Assembly: GCA_902785945.1 (NCBI GenBank)
Contig: CADAAR010000001.1
Coordinates: 124,001-188,000, forward strand
DNA: 64,000 bases
From: an uncultured Prevotellaceae bacterium
GTDB lineage: Bacteria; Bacteroidota; Bacteroidia; Bacteroidales; Bacteroidaceae
Reading direction: 5' to 3'
Positions 24,372 to 33,487 of this stretch are shown here, piece by piece. The stretch's first letter is position 1. The number at the start of each line of letters is the position of its first letter. The position numbers and the translations under genes are program-made. The notes below the pieces were generated by a model. That model ran no database searches. It worked only from the letters and a program-made list of their open reading frames with translations, and was not told where the DNA came from.

Positions 24372-27187
24372 TGGGCGATTACATTGACATTAAGGGGGCA
24401 AGAGTCAATAACCTAAAGAATGTTGATGTAAAGATCCCCCGCAACCAATTCACAGTGATTGCCGGAGTCAGTGGCTCCGGTAAATCATCTTTGGCCTTCG
24501 ACACATTGTATGCCGAAGGCCAAAGGCGTTATGTTGAGAGCTTGTCGAGTTACGCCCGCCAGTTCCTTGGCCGCATGAATAAGCCCGAATGTGACTTCAT
24601 CCGCGGAATTCCCCCCGCTATTGCCATCGAACAGAAAGTTATCGCACGTAATCCACGCAGTACTGTAGGCACCACAACGGAGATCTACGATTATCTCCGC
24701 ATGCTCTTTGCCCGTATCGGACACACATTCTCACCTATCAGTGGTCAGGAGGTAAAGAAACATTCAACGGAAGATGTGGTGCAGAAGACGCTGGAATACT
24801 CGAAAGGCACGCGGTTTGTGGTCATGGCTCCAATCCATATTTCTGAGGGTAGAACACTAGCACAACAACTGAAGGCTTATGTTCTCGAGGGCTATGCACG
24901 CATCTTTGTCGACAACGATTTTGTCCGCATCGATGATTATCTAGACAGTCAGGAAACTCAGAACACTCAGAGTGCTCCGACTAATTTTTTCCTTGTTATC
25001 GACCGCCTCGCAGTCGATGATTCTAAGGATGCCATTGCTCGATTAGTCGACTCCGCAGAGACAGCCTTCTTTGAGGGCAATGGCGAACTGCGACTGATGT
25101 TCCCGCCTGCAAACATCTACTACGATTTCTCACAACGTTTTGAGGCAGATGGTATCACATTCGAAGAACCTACGGATATTCTGTTCTCCTTCAATTCTCC
25201 AGCAGGAGCCTGTCCCGAGTGTCAAGGCTTTGGCAGTGTAATTGGCATTGATGAACGACTCGTCATTCCCAACACAACTCTCTCAGTCTATGACGGATGT
25301 GTGGTCTGCTGGCACGGTGAGAAGATGAAAGAATGGAAGGATTGGTTCTGTCGACATGCCGCCAAAGACGACTTCCCCATCTTTGAGCCTTATATGGATT
25401 TGTCGCGTCAACAAAAAGACTGTTTATGGCACGGACTACCTTCTGACAAGGGCAAGAAGGAGAAGCCATGCATCGATCAATTCTTCGAGATGGTGAAAGA
25501 CAATCAATACAAGATACAATATCGTGTAATGATGGCCCGCTATCGAGGCAAGACCACCTGTCCGAAATGTCACGGAACCCGTTTGAAGCCTGAAGCAGAA
25601 TATGTAAAGATTGACGGACATAGCATTACTGATCTGGTACAAATGCCAGTGGTGAGACTCAAGGAATGGTTTGACAACTTGCAACTATGTGACCATGATG
25701 CAGAGGTTGGTAAGCGCCTGCTGACGGAAATCAACACAAGGCTACAATTCCTGCTGAATGTAGGGCTTGGCTATCTCACCCTCAACCGTCTATCGAATTC
25801 GCTGAGTGGCGGTGAAAGCCAGCGTATCAATCTATGTACTTCGCTAGGCAGCAGTCTCGTGGGTTCGCTGTATATCCTTGATGAGCCATCGATAGGACTG
25901 CATTCGCGCGACACCAACCGATTAATACAAGTATTGAAGGATCTCCAGTCATTGGGCAATACAGTAGTTGTTGTAGAGCACGATGAGGAAATAATGCGAG
26001 CAGCTGACTATCTGATAGATGTTGGGCCAGATGCAGGAAGACTCGGTGGAGAAATCGTATTTGAAGGGAGTGCAAATAACATAGTTAGCTTACCCAAACA
26101 GAAAGACCTGTCAAGAAGTCATACGGTCCAGTATTTACTTCACCAAGAAAAAATTCCTATACCTAAGAGCCGTAGGCCCTGGAACTTGCATATAGATATC
26201 AAGGGGGCCAGAATGAATAACCTCAGAGGTATCGACGTAACAATTCCACTCAACGTAATGACTGTCGTGACAGGTGTTTCTGGAAGTGGTAAGTCGAGTC
26301 TTATCAAAGGCATTCTATATCCAGCTATCAAACGACATATTGGTGATGTCTGCGATGCACCTGGTGAATATTTAGGTTTAGGTGGCGATATCGACGCTAT
26401 CAAACGCATAGAATTTGTTGACCAGAGTCCTATTGGTAAGAGCTCGCGCTCAAATCCAGCCACATATGTGAAAGCCTACGATGCTATCCGCGATTTGTTT
26501 GCAGAACAACCTTTGTCAAAGCAAATGGGCTTTACAGCGCAGTATTTCTCCTTCAATGCCGATGGTGGAAGATGTGATGAATGTAAGGGTGCCGGTGTCA
26601 TAACCGTCGAGATGCAATTTATGGCCGACCTCGTGTTAGAGTGCGAAGCCTGTCATGGACACCGATTTAAGCACGATATCCTCGACGTAAGATTCGAAGG
26701 ACTAAATATCGACGATGTTTTGAACCTGACTATTTCTGAAGCTTTGGATTTTTTCTCTGCCCATCATGAAAACACAATCGTGAAGCGTTTAAAGGCGTTG
26801 AACGATGTGGGACTAGGCTATATTAAATTAGGACAGAACTCGTCGACTCTCTCTGGTGGAGAGAACCAGCGCGTCAAATTGGCCTATTATATCAATCAGG
26901 AAAAGCAGGAGCCTACTCTGTTTATATTTGATGAGCCGACAACCGGCTTGCACTTCCATGATATCAAGCGCTTGCTAAGTTCTTTCGAGGCTCTGATTTC
27001 CAGAGGACATAGTATTCTGATTATCGAACATAATATGGAAGTGATCAAATGTGCGGATTATGTGATAGACTTAGGTCCTGACGGTGGTGACCGAGGTGGT
27101 AATCTCGTCGTTGCAGGAACACCCGAAGAGGTGGCAGAATGTGCAGAAAGTATCACAGGTCAATATCTGAAGGAAAAAATAAAATAA
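24371..27187 (+). CDS. uvrA: excinuclease ABC subunit A
   Basis: 938 residues. Two ABC ATPase halves: Walker A GVSGSGKSS near residues 31-39 and again in the C-terminal half, signatures LSGGESQRI and LSGGENQRV, Walker B LYILDEPSIGL and FIFDEPTTGL. The zinc-finger cysteines CPECQG with CPKCHG, and CDECKG with CEACHG, are intact. It is the damage-recognition protein of nucleotide excision repair in the cytosol. The start is a GTG overlapping the uxaB stop (TAGTG), so it is translated from the uronate-regulated mRNA, at least in part. Confidence 0.95.
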   Translation: MGDYIDIKGARVNNLKNVDVKIPRNQFTVIAGVSGSGKSSLAFDTLYAEGQRRYVESLSSYARQFLGRMNKPECDFIRGIPPAIAIEQKVIARNPRSTVGTTTEIYDYLRMLFARIGHTFSPISGQEVKKHSTEDVVQKTLEYSKGTRFVVMAPIHISEGRTLAQQLKAYVLEGYARIFVDNDFVRIDDYLDSQETQNTQSAPTNFFLVIDRLAVDDSKDAIARLVDSAETAFFEGNGELRLMFPPANIYYDFSQRFEADGITFEEPTDILFSFNSPAGACPECQGFGSVIGIDERLVIPNTTLSVYDGCVVCWHGEKMKEWKDWFCRHAAKDDFPIFEPYMDLSRQQKDCLWHGLPSDKGKKEKPCIDQFFEMVKDNQYKIQYRVMMARYRGKTTCPKCHGTRLKPEAEYVKIDGHSITDLVQMPVVRLKEWFDNLQLCDHDAEVGKRLLTEINTRLQFLLNVGLGYLTLNRLSNSLSGGESQRINLCTSLGSSLVGSLYILDEPSIGLHSRDTNRLIQVLKDLQSLGNTVVVVEHDEEIMRAADYLIDVGPDAGRLGGEIVFEGSANNIVSLPKQKDLSRSHTVQYLLHQEKIPIPKSRRPWNLHIDIKGARMNNLRGIDVTIPLNVMTVVTGVSGSGKSSLIKGILYPAIKRHIGDVCDAPGEYLGLGGDIDAIKRIEFVDQSPIGKSSRSNPATYVKAYDAIRDLFAEQPLSKQMGFTAQYFSFNADGGRCDECKGAGVITVEMQFMADLVLECEACHGHRFKHDILDVRFEGLNIDDVLNLTISEALDFFSAHHENTIVKRLKALNDVGLGYIKLGQNSSTLSGGENQRVKLAYYINQEKQEPTLFIFDEPTTGLHFHDIKRLLSSFEALISRGHSILIIEHNMEVIKCADYVIDLGPDGGDRGGNLVVAGTPEEVAECAESITGQYLKEKIK

Positions 27188-27222
27188 TTGTTAAAATGAG
27201 AACAACGTATTGAAATTTTTTG

Positions 27223-27230
27223 TAACTTTG
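27223..27230 (+). promoter_or_regulatory. -7 element of the rpoD promoter
   Basis: TAACTTTG, about 70 bases upstream of the ATG. No TTTG at the usual distance. Confidence 0.5.
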
Positions 27231-27302
27231 CACCACTTTAAAAGATAGTTTTAGGATATTAGTTTGAGAATCAATCAGTTAGAAAGGATTTAAGGTAAGA
27301 AG

Positions 27303-28175
27303 ATGAGGCAATTAAAAATTCAGAAAAGTATCACAAACCGTTCGAGTGAGGCACTCGACAAATACCTTGTAGAAATTGGTCGTGCACCGTTGATTTCCAT
27401 TGATGAGGAAATCGAATTAGCCCAGAAGATCCGTAAGGGAGGTCCAGAGGGAGAACGTGCAAAAGAGAAATTAGTGACCGCCAATCTACGTTTTGTCGTA
27501 TCCGTTGCCAAGCAGTATCAGCATCAGGGCCTGACCCTGACAGACTTAATCGATGAAGGTAATATCGGACTGATCAAGGCCGCTCAGAAGTTTGATGAGA
27601 CTCGTGGATTTAAGTTTATTTCCTATGCTGTGTGGTGGATTCGTCAGAGTATTCTTCAGGCCATCGCAGAGCAGAGCCGTATTGTTCGTCTTCCCTTGAA
27701 TCAGGTGGGTTCTCTGAACAAGATCAATCATGAGATCAATAAGTTCGAGCAGGAACATCAGCGTCATCCCTCCGTATCGGAGTTGGCAGAGGCTACTTCT
27801 ATCGATGAGGATAAGATCGGCCAGTCCATGCAGGCTGACAGCCACCACGTGAGCATCGACGCTCCATTCCAGGATGGTGAGGACAATTGTATGCTCGATG
27901 TAATGGCCAGCGGTGATGACAGCCGTACTGACCGCCAGGTGGATCACGAGTCCATGGCCCTTGAACTGAATAATGTTTTAAATAAGGTGCTGAAAGAGCG
28001 CGAGATCACCATCATCCGCGAGTGCTTCGGTATTGGATGCCACGAGAAGGGTTTGGAAGAGATTGGTGACCAGCTCGGACTGACTCGCGAGCGTGTTCGT
28101 CAGATTCGTGAAAAGAGCATCGCTAAGTTGCGTGATAGTGGGAATGCAAAAATTCTGATGAAATATTTGGGTTAA
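27303..28175 (+). CDS. rpoD: primary RNA polymerase sigma factor
   Basis: 290 residues, the short Bacteroidetes form without region 1.1 and the long non-conserved segment of E. coli sigma-70. Region 1.2 begins at EALDKYLVEIGRAPLIS; region 2 contains RFVVSVAKQY, LIDEGNIGLIKAAQKFDETRGFKFISYAVWWIRQSI; region 3 and 4 end with LEEIGDQLGLTRERVRQI, the helix-turn-helix for the -33 element. It should direct transcription from the TAnnTTTG promoters seen throughout the window. The DUF5686-like gene starts 9 bases downstream. Confidence 0.96.
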   Translation: MRQLKIQKSITNRSSEALDKYLVEIGRAPLISIDEEIELAQKIRKGGPEGERAKEKLVTANLRFVVSVAKQYQHQGLTLTDLIDEGNIGLIKAAQKFDETRGFKFISYAVWWIRQSILQAIAEQSRIVRLPLNQVGSLNKINHEINKFEQEHQRHPSVSELAEATSIDEDKIGQSMQADSHHVSIDAPFQDGEDNCMLDVMASGDDSRTDRQVDHESMALELNNVLNKVLKEREITIIRECFGIGCHEKGLEEIGDQLGLTRERVRQIREKSIAKLRDSGNAKILMKYLG

Positions 28176-28197
28176 ACCAAAAATATGCGTACCTTTG
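28166..28197 (+). promoter_or_regulatory. promoter overlapping the rpoD end and the next start codon
   Basis: TTTG at 28166-28169 (inside the last codons of rpoD) and TACCTTTG at 28190-28197, 20-base spacer. The -7 element lies 3 bases after the upstream candidate ATG (28185-28187) and 6 bases before the in-frame GTG at 28203. Confidence 0.65.
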
Positions 28198-30236
28198 CAA
28201 TTGTGAATTGCAAGACGCTGATATTCTATATAGTGCTGGGCATACTCACAAGTATGCCCAGCAGTGTTTCCGGATGGAATTGGGAGAAGAAAGACTCCTT
28301 AATTCTGCCACGTATCTATGCCTATCCGCAATATCATCAACCCTATACCGACACCATCACCGACAACATCTATATCAAGCTGCGTTTCAACGTGGAAAAA
28401 CGTAATGCCACCCTTTGGCTGATTCCGTCGATGTACTCTCTGGCTAAGGATGAACGGCAATATATCCGTGAGACATACAGTAAATTTATGTATACCGATG
28501 AGCATAACTTTGATATTGTCAGCCAGGTAAAAGCCGGTACTATCAGACATAACCGGAATGCTATGCCGACCCTAATAGACATGGTCACCCCCAAAATCTA
28601 TGACGAGTCATTATACGATGGGCATATTCTCTCGCCATTTCACCGGGCCAATAGAAGATTATACAAATATCGTCAGAACACCAACCATGGTGATGGTACC
28701 ACCCGAATCGACTTCACCCCTAAACTCTATAACACCCAATTGCTTGACGGCTATGCCATCATCGAAACGGAAACGGGCCGTATCCTCAGGACGGTGTTCA
28801 ATGGTGAGTTTGACATGATCAATTTCCGTACCGAACTCAACTACAGCAATAAGGGCGGACGGTTTATCATCCCCTGGCGCTCGTCGACGGCCGCTACCTT
28901 TAAGTTTGCAGGAAATCGTATCTCCGCCAACCTTGCCTCCGTACACAACTGCAAAGCAGAACTCCCCGACAGCATCCCCTGGGCAGAGGGTAAAGCCACG
29001 ATGGACACCTTACGTCCGATACCATTGACTGTGGAGGAAGAAGAACTCTATGAGAGGACGGAGGACTACTTCCCCGCTCCACCAGCCCCTGAAGATACGA
29101 TTACCAAGAAGCCCAATTTCTTTAAGAAAATCTTCTGGGATACCATCGGTGAGACGCTCGTCACTCCTATCCGGGCAGAGTCGCAGCAGACCTATTTTAG
29201 ATTGTCACCTATCATCGACCCTCTCGCCATCCGATATAGCGACAGCAGAGGTTTCTCATATAAGATGAAACTGCGTTTCCAATACACTTTCTCCAAGCAT
29301 CGATACCTGACGCTGAATCCCTATTTCGGCTATAACTTTAAGATTAAGCAGTTCTTCTTCGATGCACCCTTACGTATGACCTACAACCCGAAGCGCAACG
29401 GATATGCCGAACTGACAGTGGGTAACGGTAACCGCATCAGTAACTCAACGGTGGCAGAATTGATCAAGGAAGAGTTTGGCGACACTCTTGATTTCACGAA
29501 TATGGAGATGAACAAATTCAATAACACCTATATTCGTGCTTTCAACAATATTATGCTCTTTGACTGGCTCGACCTTGAGTCAGGTGTGGTCTTCCATAGG
29601 CGTAGTGCTGTCAACAAAACCATGATGGATTATTATCATATGCCAACGGTCTATACCAGTTTTGCACCGATGATGGGCATCAAGATCCTGCCTTGGGAGA
29701 AGGGACCAGTCTTTACGTTCACCTGGGAACGAGGCATTAAGAACGTCTTCTCGTCCAATATCAGCTATGAACGTTGGGAGTCAGATGCCCAATGGAAAAT
29801 CCGTATGCATAGTCTGAGAACACTCAGTCTGAGGGCAGGCTATGGCACCTATTCCCATCGGGAACAGAACTATTTTGTTGACTTCGACAATTTCCAGGAA
29901 ACCAACCTGCCTGATGGCTGGAACGACGACTGGACTGGCGACTTCCAACTACTAAATGGCAGTGAGTTTAACCGTTCCAACTACTATATCCGTGCGAATG
30001 CCACCTACGAGTCACCATTGATGATTGCAACCTGGATTCCATACGTGGGTAAATTTATCGAGAAGGAAAGATTCTATATCAATTCTGTATTATTGGAACG
30101 TACACGACCTTATTTTGAGATAGGTTATGGCTTTACCAACAGGTATATTTCTGTGGCAGGCTTCGCTAGTTTCAAGAATAGCCAATTTGAACGTGTTGGC
30201 TTCAAGTTCGATTTTGAGATCTTCAGACGTTGGTAA
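28185..30236 (+). CDS. DUF5686-like outer-membrane protein
   Basis: 683 residues from the ATG at 28185, or 677 from the GTG at 28203, which fits the promoter better. A signal peptide ends near SSVSG. The N-terminal half is soluble; a proline-rich linker (PAPPAPED) precedes a C-terminal half with alternating aromatic strands (for example YLTLNPYFGYNFKIK, RPYFEIGYGFTNRYISVAG) ending in FKFDFEIF, as in DUF5686-type outer-membrane beta-barrels. Function unknown. It lies between rpoD and an AddA-like helicase, and the next gene starts 2 bases after its stop. Confidence 0.6.
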   Translation: MRTFAIVNCKTLIFYIVLGILTSMPSSVSGWNWEKKDSLILPRIYAYPQYHQPYTDTITDNIYIKLRFNVEKRNATLWLIPSMYSLAKDERQYIRETYSKFMYTDEHNFDIVSQVKAGTIRHNRNAMPTLIDMVTPKIYDESLYDGHILSPFHRANRRLYKYRQNTNHGDGTTRIDFTPKLYNTQLLDGYAIIETETGRILRTVFNGEFDMINFRTELNYSNKGGRFIIPWRSSTAATFKFAGNRISANLASVHNCKAELPDSIPWAEGKATMDTLRPIPLTVEEEELYERTEDYFPAPPAPEDTITKKPNFFKKIFWDTIGETLVTPIRAESQQTYFRLSPIIDPLAIRYSDSRGFSYKMKLRFQYTFSKHRYLTLNPYFGYNFKIKQFFFDAPLRMTYNPKRNGYAELTVGNGNRISNSTVAELIKEEFGDTLDFTNMEMNKFNNTYIRAFNNIMLFDWLDLESGVVFHRRSAVNKTMMDYYHMPTVYTSFAPMMGIKILPWEKGPVFTFTWERGIKNVFSSNISYERWESDAQWKIRMHSLRTLSLRAGYGTYSHREQNYFVDFDNFQETNLPDGWNDDWTGDFQLLNGSEFNRSNYYIRANATYESPLMIATWIPYVGKFIEKERFYINSVLLERTRPYFEIGYGFTNRYISVAGFASFKNSQFERVGFKFDFEIFRRW

Positions 30237-30238
30237 TC

Positions 30239-33200
30239 ATGAGTACGAAGCCATTAACAGTATACAAAGCCAGTGCTGGAAGCGGAAAGACCTTCACCCT
30301 TGCCACCGAATACATCAAACTGGTGGTTGAGAATCCGCAGTCATACCGTAACATCTTGGCTGTGACCTTTACCAATAAGGCTACAGAAGAGATGAAGATC
30401 CGCATTCTCAGTCAGCTCTACGGCATCTGGAAAAAACTGCCTGACTCAGCAAAGTACATGGAAGTGATCTGCGAGAAGACTGGTCAGACAGAAGCTTTTG
30501 TCAGCGAACGTGCAGGCATCGCCCTGAGCAATCTTCTCCACAACTATAATTATTTCCGTGTGGAGACCATTGACACCTTCTTCCAAAGCGTGCTTCGAAA
30601 TCTTGCACGAGAATTGGACCTGACAGCGAACCTGCGTATTGGACTCAACGACACCCAGGTAGAAGAACTCGCTGTTGATCAGCTGATTCAAGACCTTCAT
30701 ACAACAGACGTTTTACTGCAATGGCTCCTGAAATACATCATGGAAAACATCTCCGACGATAAATCATGGAATGTTATCGGTCAGATCAAGACCTTTGGTA
30801 AAACCATTTTCCGTGATGATTATAAGCATGTGAGCCAAATCCTCCGCCAGAAGATGGAGGAACCGGGATTCTTCGACCAATATACCACCCGTCTTAAGGA
30901 GTTACGCCAGGCAGCAGAAGAACGGATGAAGCAGTTTGCCCATGATTTCTTCGAGACGATAAGCAACGAAGGACTCTCTATCGACGACTTTCCATATGGT
31001 AAATCCGGTGTTTGCAGCTTCTTCTTGAAATTGCAGGACGGTCTTTTCGACGAAAGTATAGTAGGCAAACGAGTGACCGATTGTGTAGGTGACCCAGAAA
31101 AATGGTGCAAGAAGACCCACCCTCGTAAAGAGTTAATCTACAGTCTTGCCGACACCACCCTTGACAATATACTTCATATGGCTATGGAAGAGCGACCCCG
31201 TCAGTGGAAACTCTATCAGTCAACCGATCTTACCTTACGTCATCTTAGTCAGTTAAGGCTATTAAGCAGTATCGAAAATAAAGTTCGTGAACTCAATGAA
31301 AGCGCCAACCGTTTTCTGTTGAGCGATACTCAGCAATTGCTTCACGCCCTTATAGATGGCAGCGATACACCGTTTATCTTTGAAAAGATAGGCTCCCAAC
31401 TTCAGCATGTCATGATCGACGAGTTTCAGGACACATCGACTGTGCAATGGCAGAATTTCAAGGTGTTACTTTCTGAGGCCATGAGTCAGGAAGGTGCTGA
31501 GAACTTGATTGTAGGCGATGTTAAACAAAGCATCTATCGCTGGCGCTCCGGTGACTGGCGACTCTTGAATGATATCCAGACTCAGTTTCCTTCACCCGAA
31601 GCACAACTCGATATTCGTACCCTCAGCACAAACTACCGTTCACAACGTAATATTATCGAATTCAACAACTCATTCTTCCGCACAGCCGCAGAACTCGAAT
31701 ATCTGACGTTGCAGGATAATTCTGAAGCTTCGGCCCTTCAGCGTGCCTATACCGATGTGGAACAGGCTGTTCCTGATGGGCTGGAGAACAACGGACATAT
31801 CAACATACAGTTATTACCTGCAGATGAATATCAGGAAAAGACCTTTGAGCGCATCGCTGATATTGTTTGTGAATTACGTGACAAAGGAGTTAAATCATCA
31901 GAAATAGCAATCTTGGTACGAACTAATGCCTATATCCCACTGATTGCCGACTATTTCACCAAGCATCTGCCCGACATCCGTATCGTTTCCGACGAGGCTT
32001 TCCGCCTGGATGCTTCCATAGCTATCAATCTGCTTATTGAGGCCTTACATCTCATCACCCATCCTGACGATATGCTTGCTAAGGCCGATATTGTTAAGCT
32101 ATATCAGTGTTACGTACTGAACACAGGGATAGACGACAATGAGCTGCTACTCAGCACGAACCCGCTCGACGAGCAATTGCCTGAGGCTTATATCAACCAC
32201 TTCGAGGAACTGATGAACCTTTCGTTATACGAACTGACAGAACGCCTCTACACTATCTTCGAACTCCATCGTCTGGAGGGACAGAGTGCCTATCTCTGTG
32301 CTTTCTATGATCACTTACTGAATTTCACCAACGAGAATGCGACTGGTATTGACGCCTTTATCACCGAATGGCAAGAGAACCTTTGTTCCAAAACCATTCA
32401 GAGCGACGAGATTAACGGCATACGTCTGATATCCATCCACAAGTCGAAGGGTTTGGAGTTTAATCATGTCATTATCCCCTTCTGCGACTGGCAACTGGAG
32501 AAATCACAAGGTAATATCCTATGGTGCAGACCTGACGAAGCCCCCTTTAATGATTTACCAATTGTCCCCATTGACTATAGCCAGAAGCAAATGATGGGCA
32601 CTATCTATGAAGACGACTATCAGCATGAGCATCTGCAGAACACGGTCGATAACCTGAACCTGCTTTATGTAGCTTTCACACGTGCTAGTCAGAGCCTTTT
32701 CGTCATTGGTAAGCGCAATGCCAAAAACAGTCGTTCTATGCTTATCGAACAGGTGCTGCCCCTCTTGGCCGAAGAGAAGTCTGACGCCATTCTTTCAGGC
32801 ATCGGCAACGAAAATGATCCCATTGAGTTCTCCTATGGCACGCTTCTTACTAAAGAGACTGCTGAAGTCCATCACAAAACATCTCCCAATCCATTCCTTC
32901 AGTCAACAACACCTGTCAACATCGATATCCATACATTCGATAATCCAGTATCTTTTCGTCAGAGTAATCGCAGTAAGGACTTTATCATCCAGCAAGACGA
33001 AGAGAGCGACGAATTGCAACAGCTGCAATACATCCAGACGGGAAGCATCCTTCACCAGATTTTCTCAACCATCCGAACGTCTGCCGATATTGAAGGTACA
33101 TTGAAGCAATTACAACTCGAAGGTGTCCTCTACGATGAACAAGTGACTGCAGAGAAGATCTCATCCATGCTGCACAAAAGATTGAATGATAAGCGGGTAG

Positions 33201-33475
33201 CTGATTGGTTTTCAAATCGTTGGACATTGTTCAATGAGTGTACCATTCTATCGGTTGAAAACGGTGAAGTGATAGAACGACGTCCTGATCGTGTGATGAC
33301 TGATGGCAAGGAATGGGTGGTGGTCGACTTCAAGTTTGGAAGTCCAAAGGACGAATATCACGATCAGGTTCGCGAATATATGCAATTGTTAGCCGATATG
33401 GGTCATACCAATATCAAAGGCTATCTCTGGTTCGTCTATTCAAATAAAATCGAAGAAGTAACGTATTACCAATAA
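30239..33475 (+). CDS. UvrD/AddA-like helicase-nuclease
   Basis: 1078 residues from the ATG at 30239. SF1A helicase motifs: Walker A KASAGSGKT (Lys17), motif II VMIDEFQDTS, motif III VGDVKQSIYRWR, motif V HKSKGLEFNHVIIP and motif VI LLYVAFTRASQ. The C-terminus contains a RecB-type nuclease core (RPDRVMTDG, VVVDFKFG with Asp1030, then Q and Y). This is the AddA/RexA arrangement of RecBCD-like end-resection enzymes. With the partner gene 12 bases downstream it should process double-strand breaks for RecA loading. No frameshift; all motifs intact. Confidence 0.87.
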   Translation: MSTKPLTVYKASAGSGKTFTLATEYIKLVVENPQSYRNILAVTFTNKATEEMKIRILSQLYGIWKKLPDSAKYMEVICEKTGQTEAFVSERAGIALSNLLHNYNYFRVETIDTFFQSVLRNLARELDLTANLRIGLNDTQVEELAVDQLIQDLHTTDVLLQWLLKYIMENISDDKSWNVIGQIKTFGKTIFRDDYKHVSQILRQKMEEPGFFDQYTTRLKELRQAAEERMKQFAHDFFETISNEGLSIDDFPYGKSGVCSFFLKLQDGLFDESIVGKRVTDCVGDPEKWCKKTHPRKELIYSLADTTLDNILHMAMEERPRQWKLYQSTDLTLRHLSQLRLLSSIENKVRELNESANRFLLSDTQQLLHALIDGSDTPFIFEKIGSQLQHVMIDEFQDTSTVQWQNFKVLLSEAMSQEGAENLIVGDVKQSIYRWRSGDWRLLNDIQTQFPSPEAQLDIRTLSTNYRSQRNIIEFNNSFFRTAAELEYLTLQDNSEASALQRAYTDVEQAVPDGLENNGHINIQLLPADEYQEKTFERIADIVCELRDKGVKSSEIAILVRTNAYIPLIADYFTKHLPDIRIVSDEAFRLDASIAINLLIEALHLITHPDDMLAKADIVKLYQCYVLNTGIDDNELLLSTNPLDEQLPEAYINHFEELMNLSLYELTERLYTIFELHRLEGQSAYLCAFYDHLLNFTNENATGIDAFITEWQENLCSKTIQSDEINGIRLISIHKSKGLEFNHVIIPFCDWQLEKSQGNILWCRPDEAPFNDLPIVPIDYSQKQMMGTIYEDDYQHEHLQNTVDNLNLLYVAFTRASQSLFVIGKRNAKNSRSMLIEQVLPLLAEEKSDAILSGIGNENDPIEFSYGTLLTKETAEVHHKTSPNPFLQSTTPVNIDIHTFDNPVSFRQSNRSKDFIIQQDEESDELQQLQYIQTGSILHQIFSTIRTSADIEGTLKQLQLEGVLYDEQVTAEKISSMLHKRLNDKRVADWFSNRWTLFNECTILSVENGEVIERRPDRVMTDGKEWVVVDFKFGSPKDEYHDQVREYMQLLADMGHTNIKGYLWFVYSNKIEEVTYYQ

Positions 33476-33487
33476 CAAATCCGCACT

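Noticed and set aside
24371-27187. UvrA with a missing zinc finger because SPISG replaces CPxxG after the first Walker region
   Set aside because: That position is not one of the structural zinc cysteines; the two real CxxC pairs in each half are intact.
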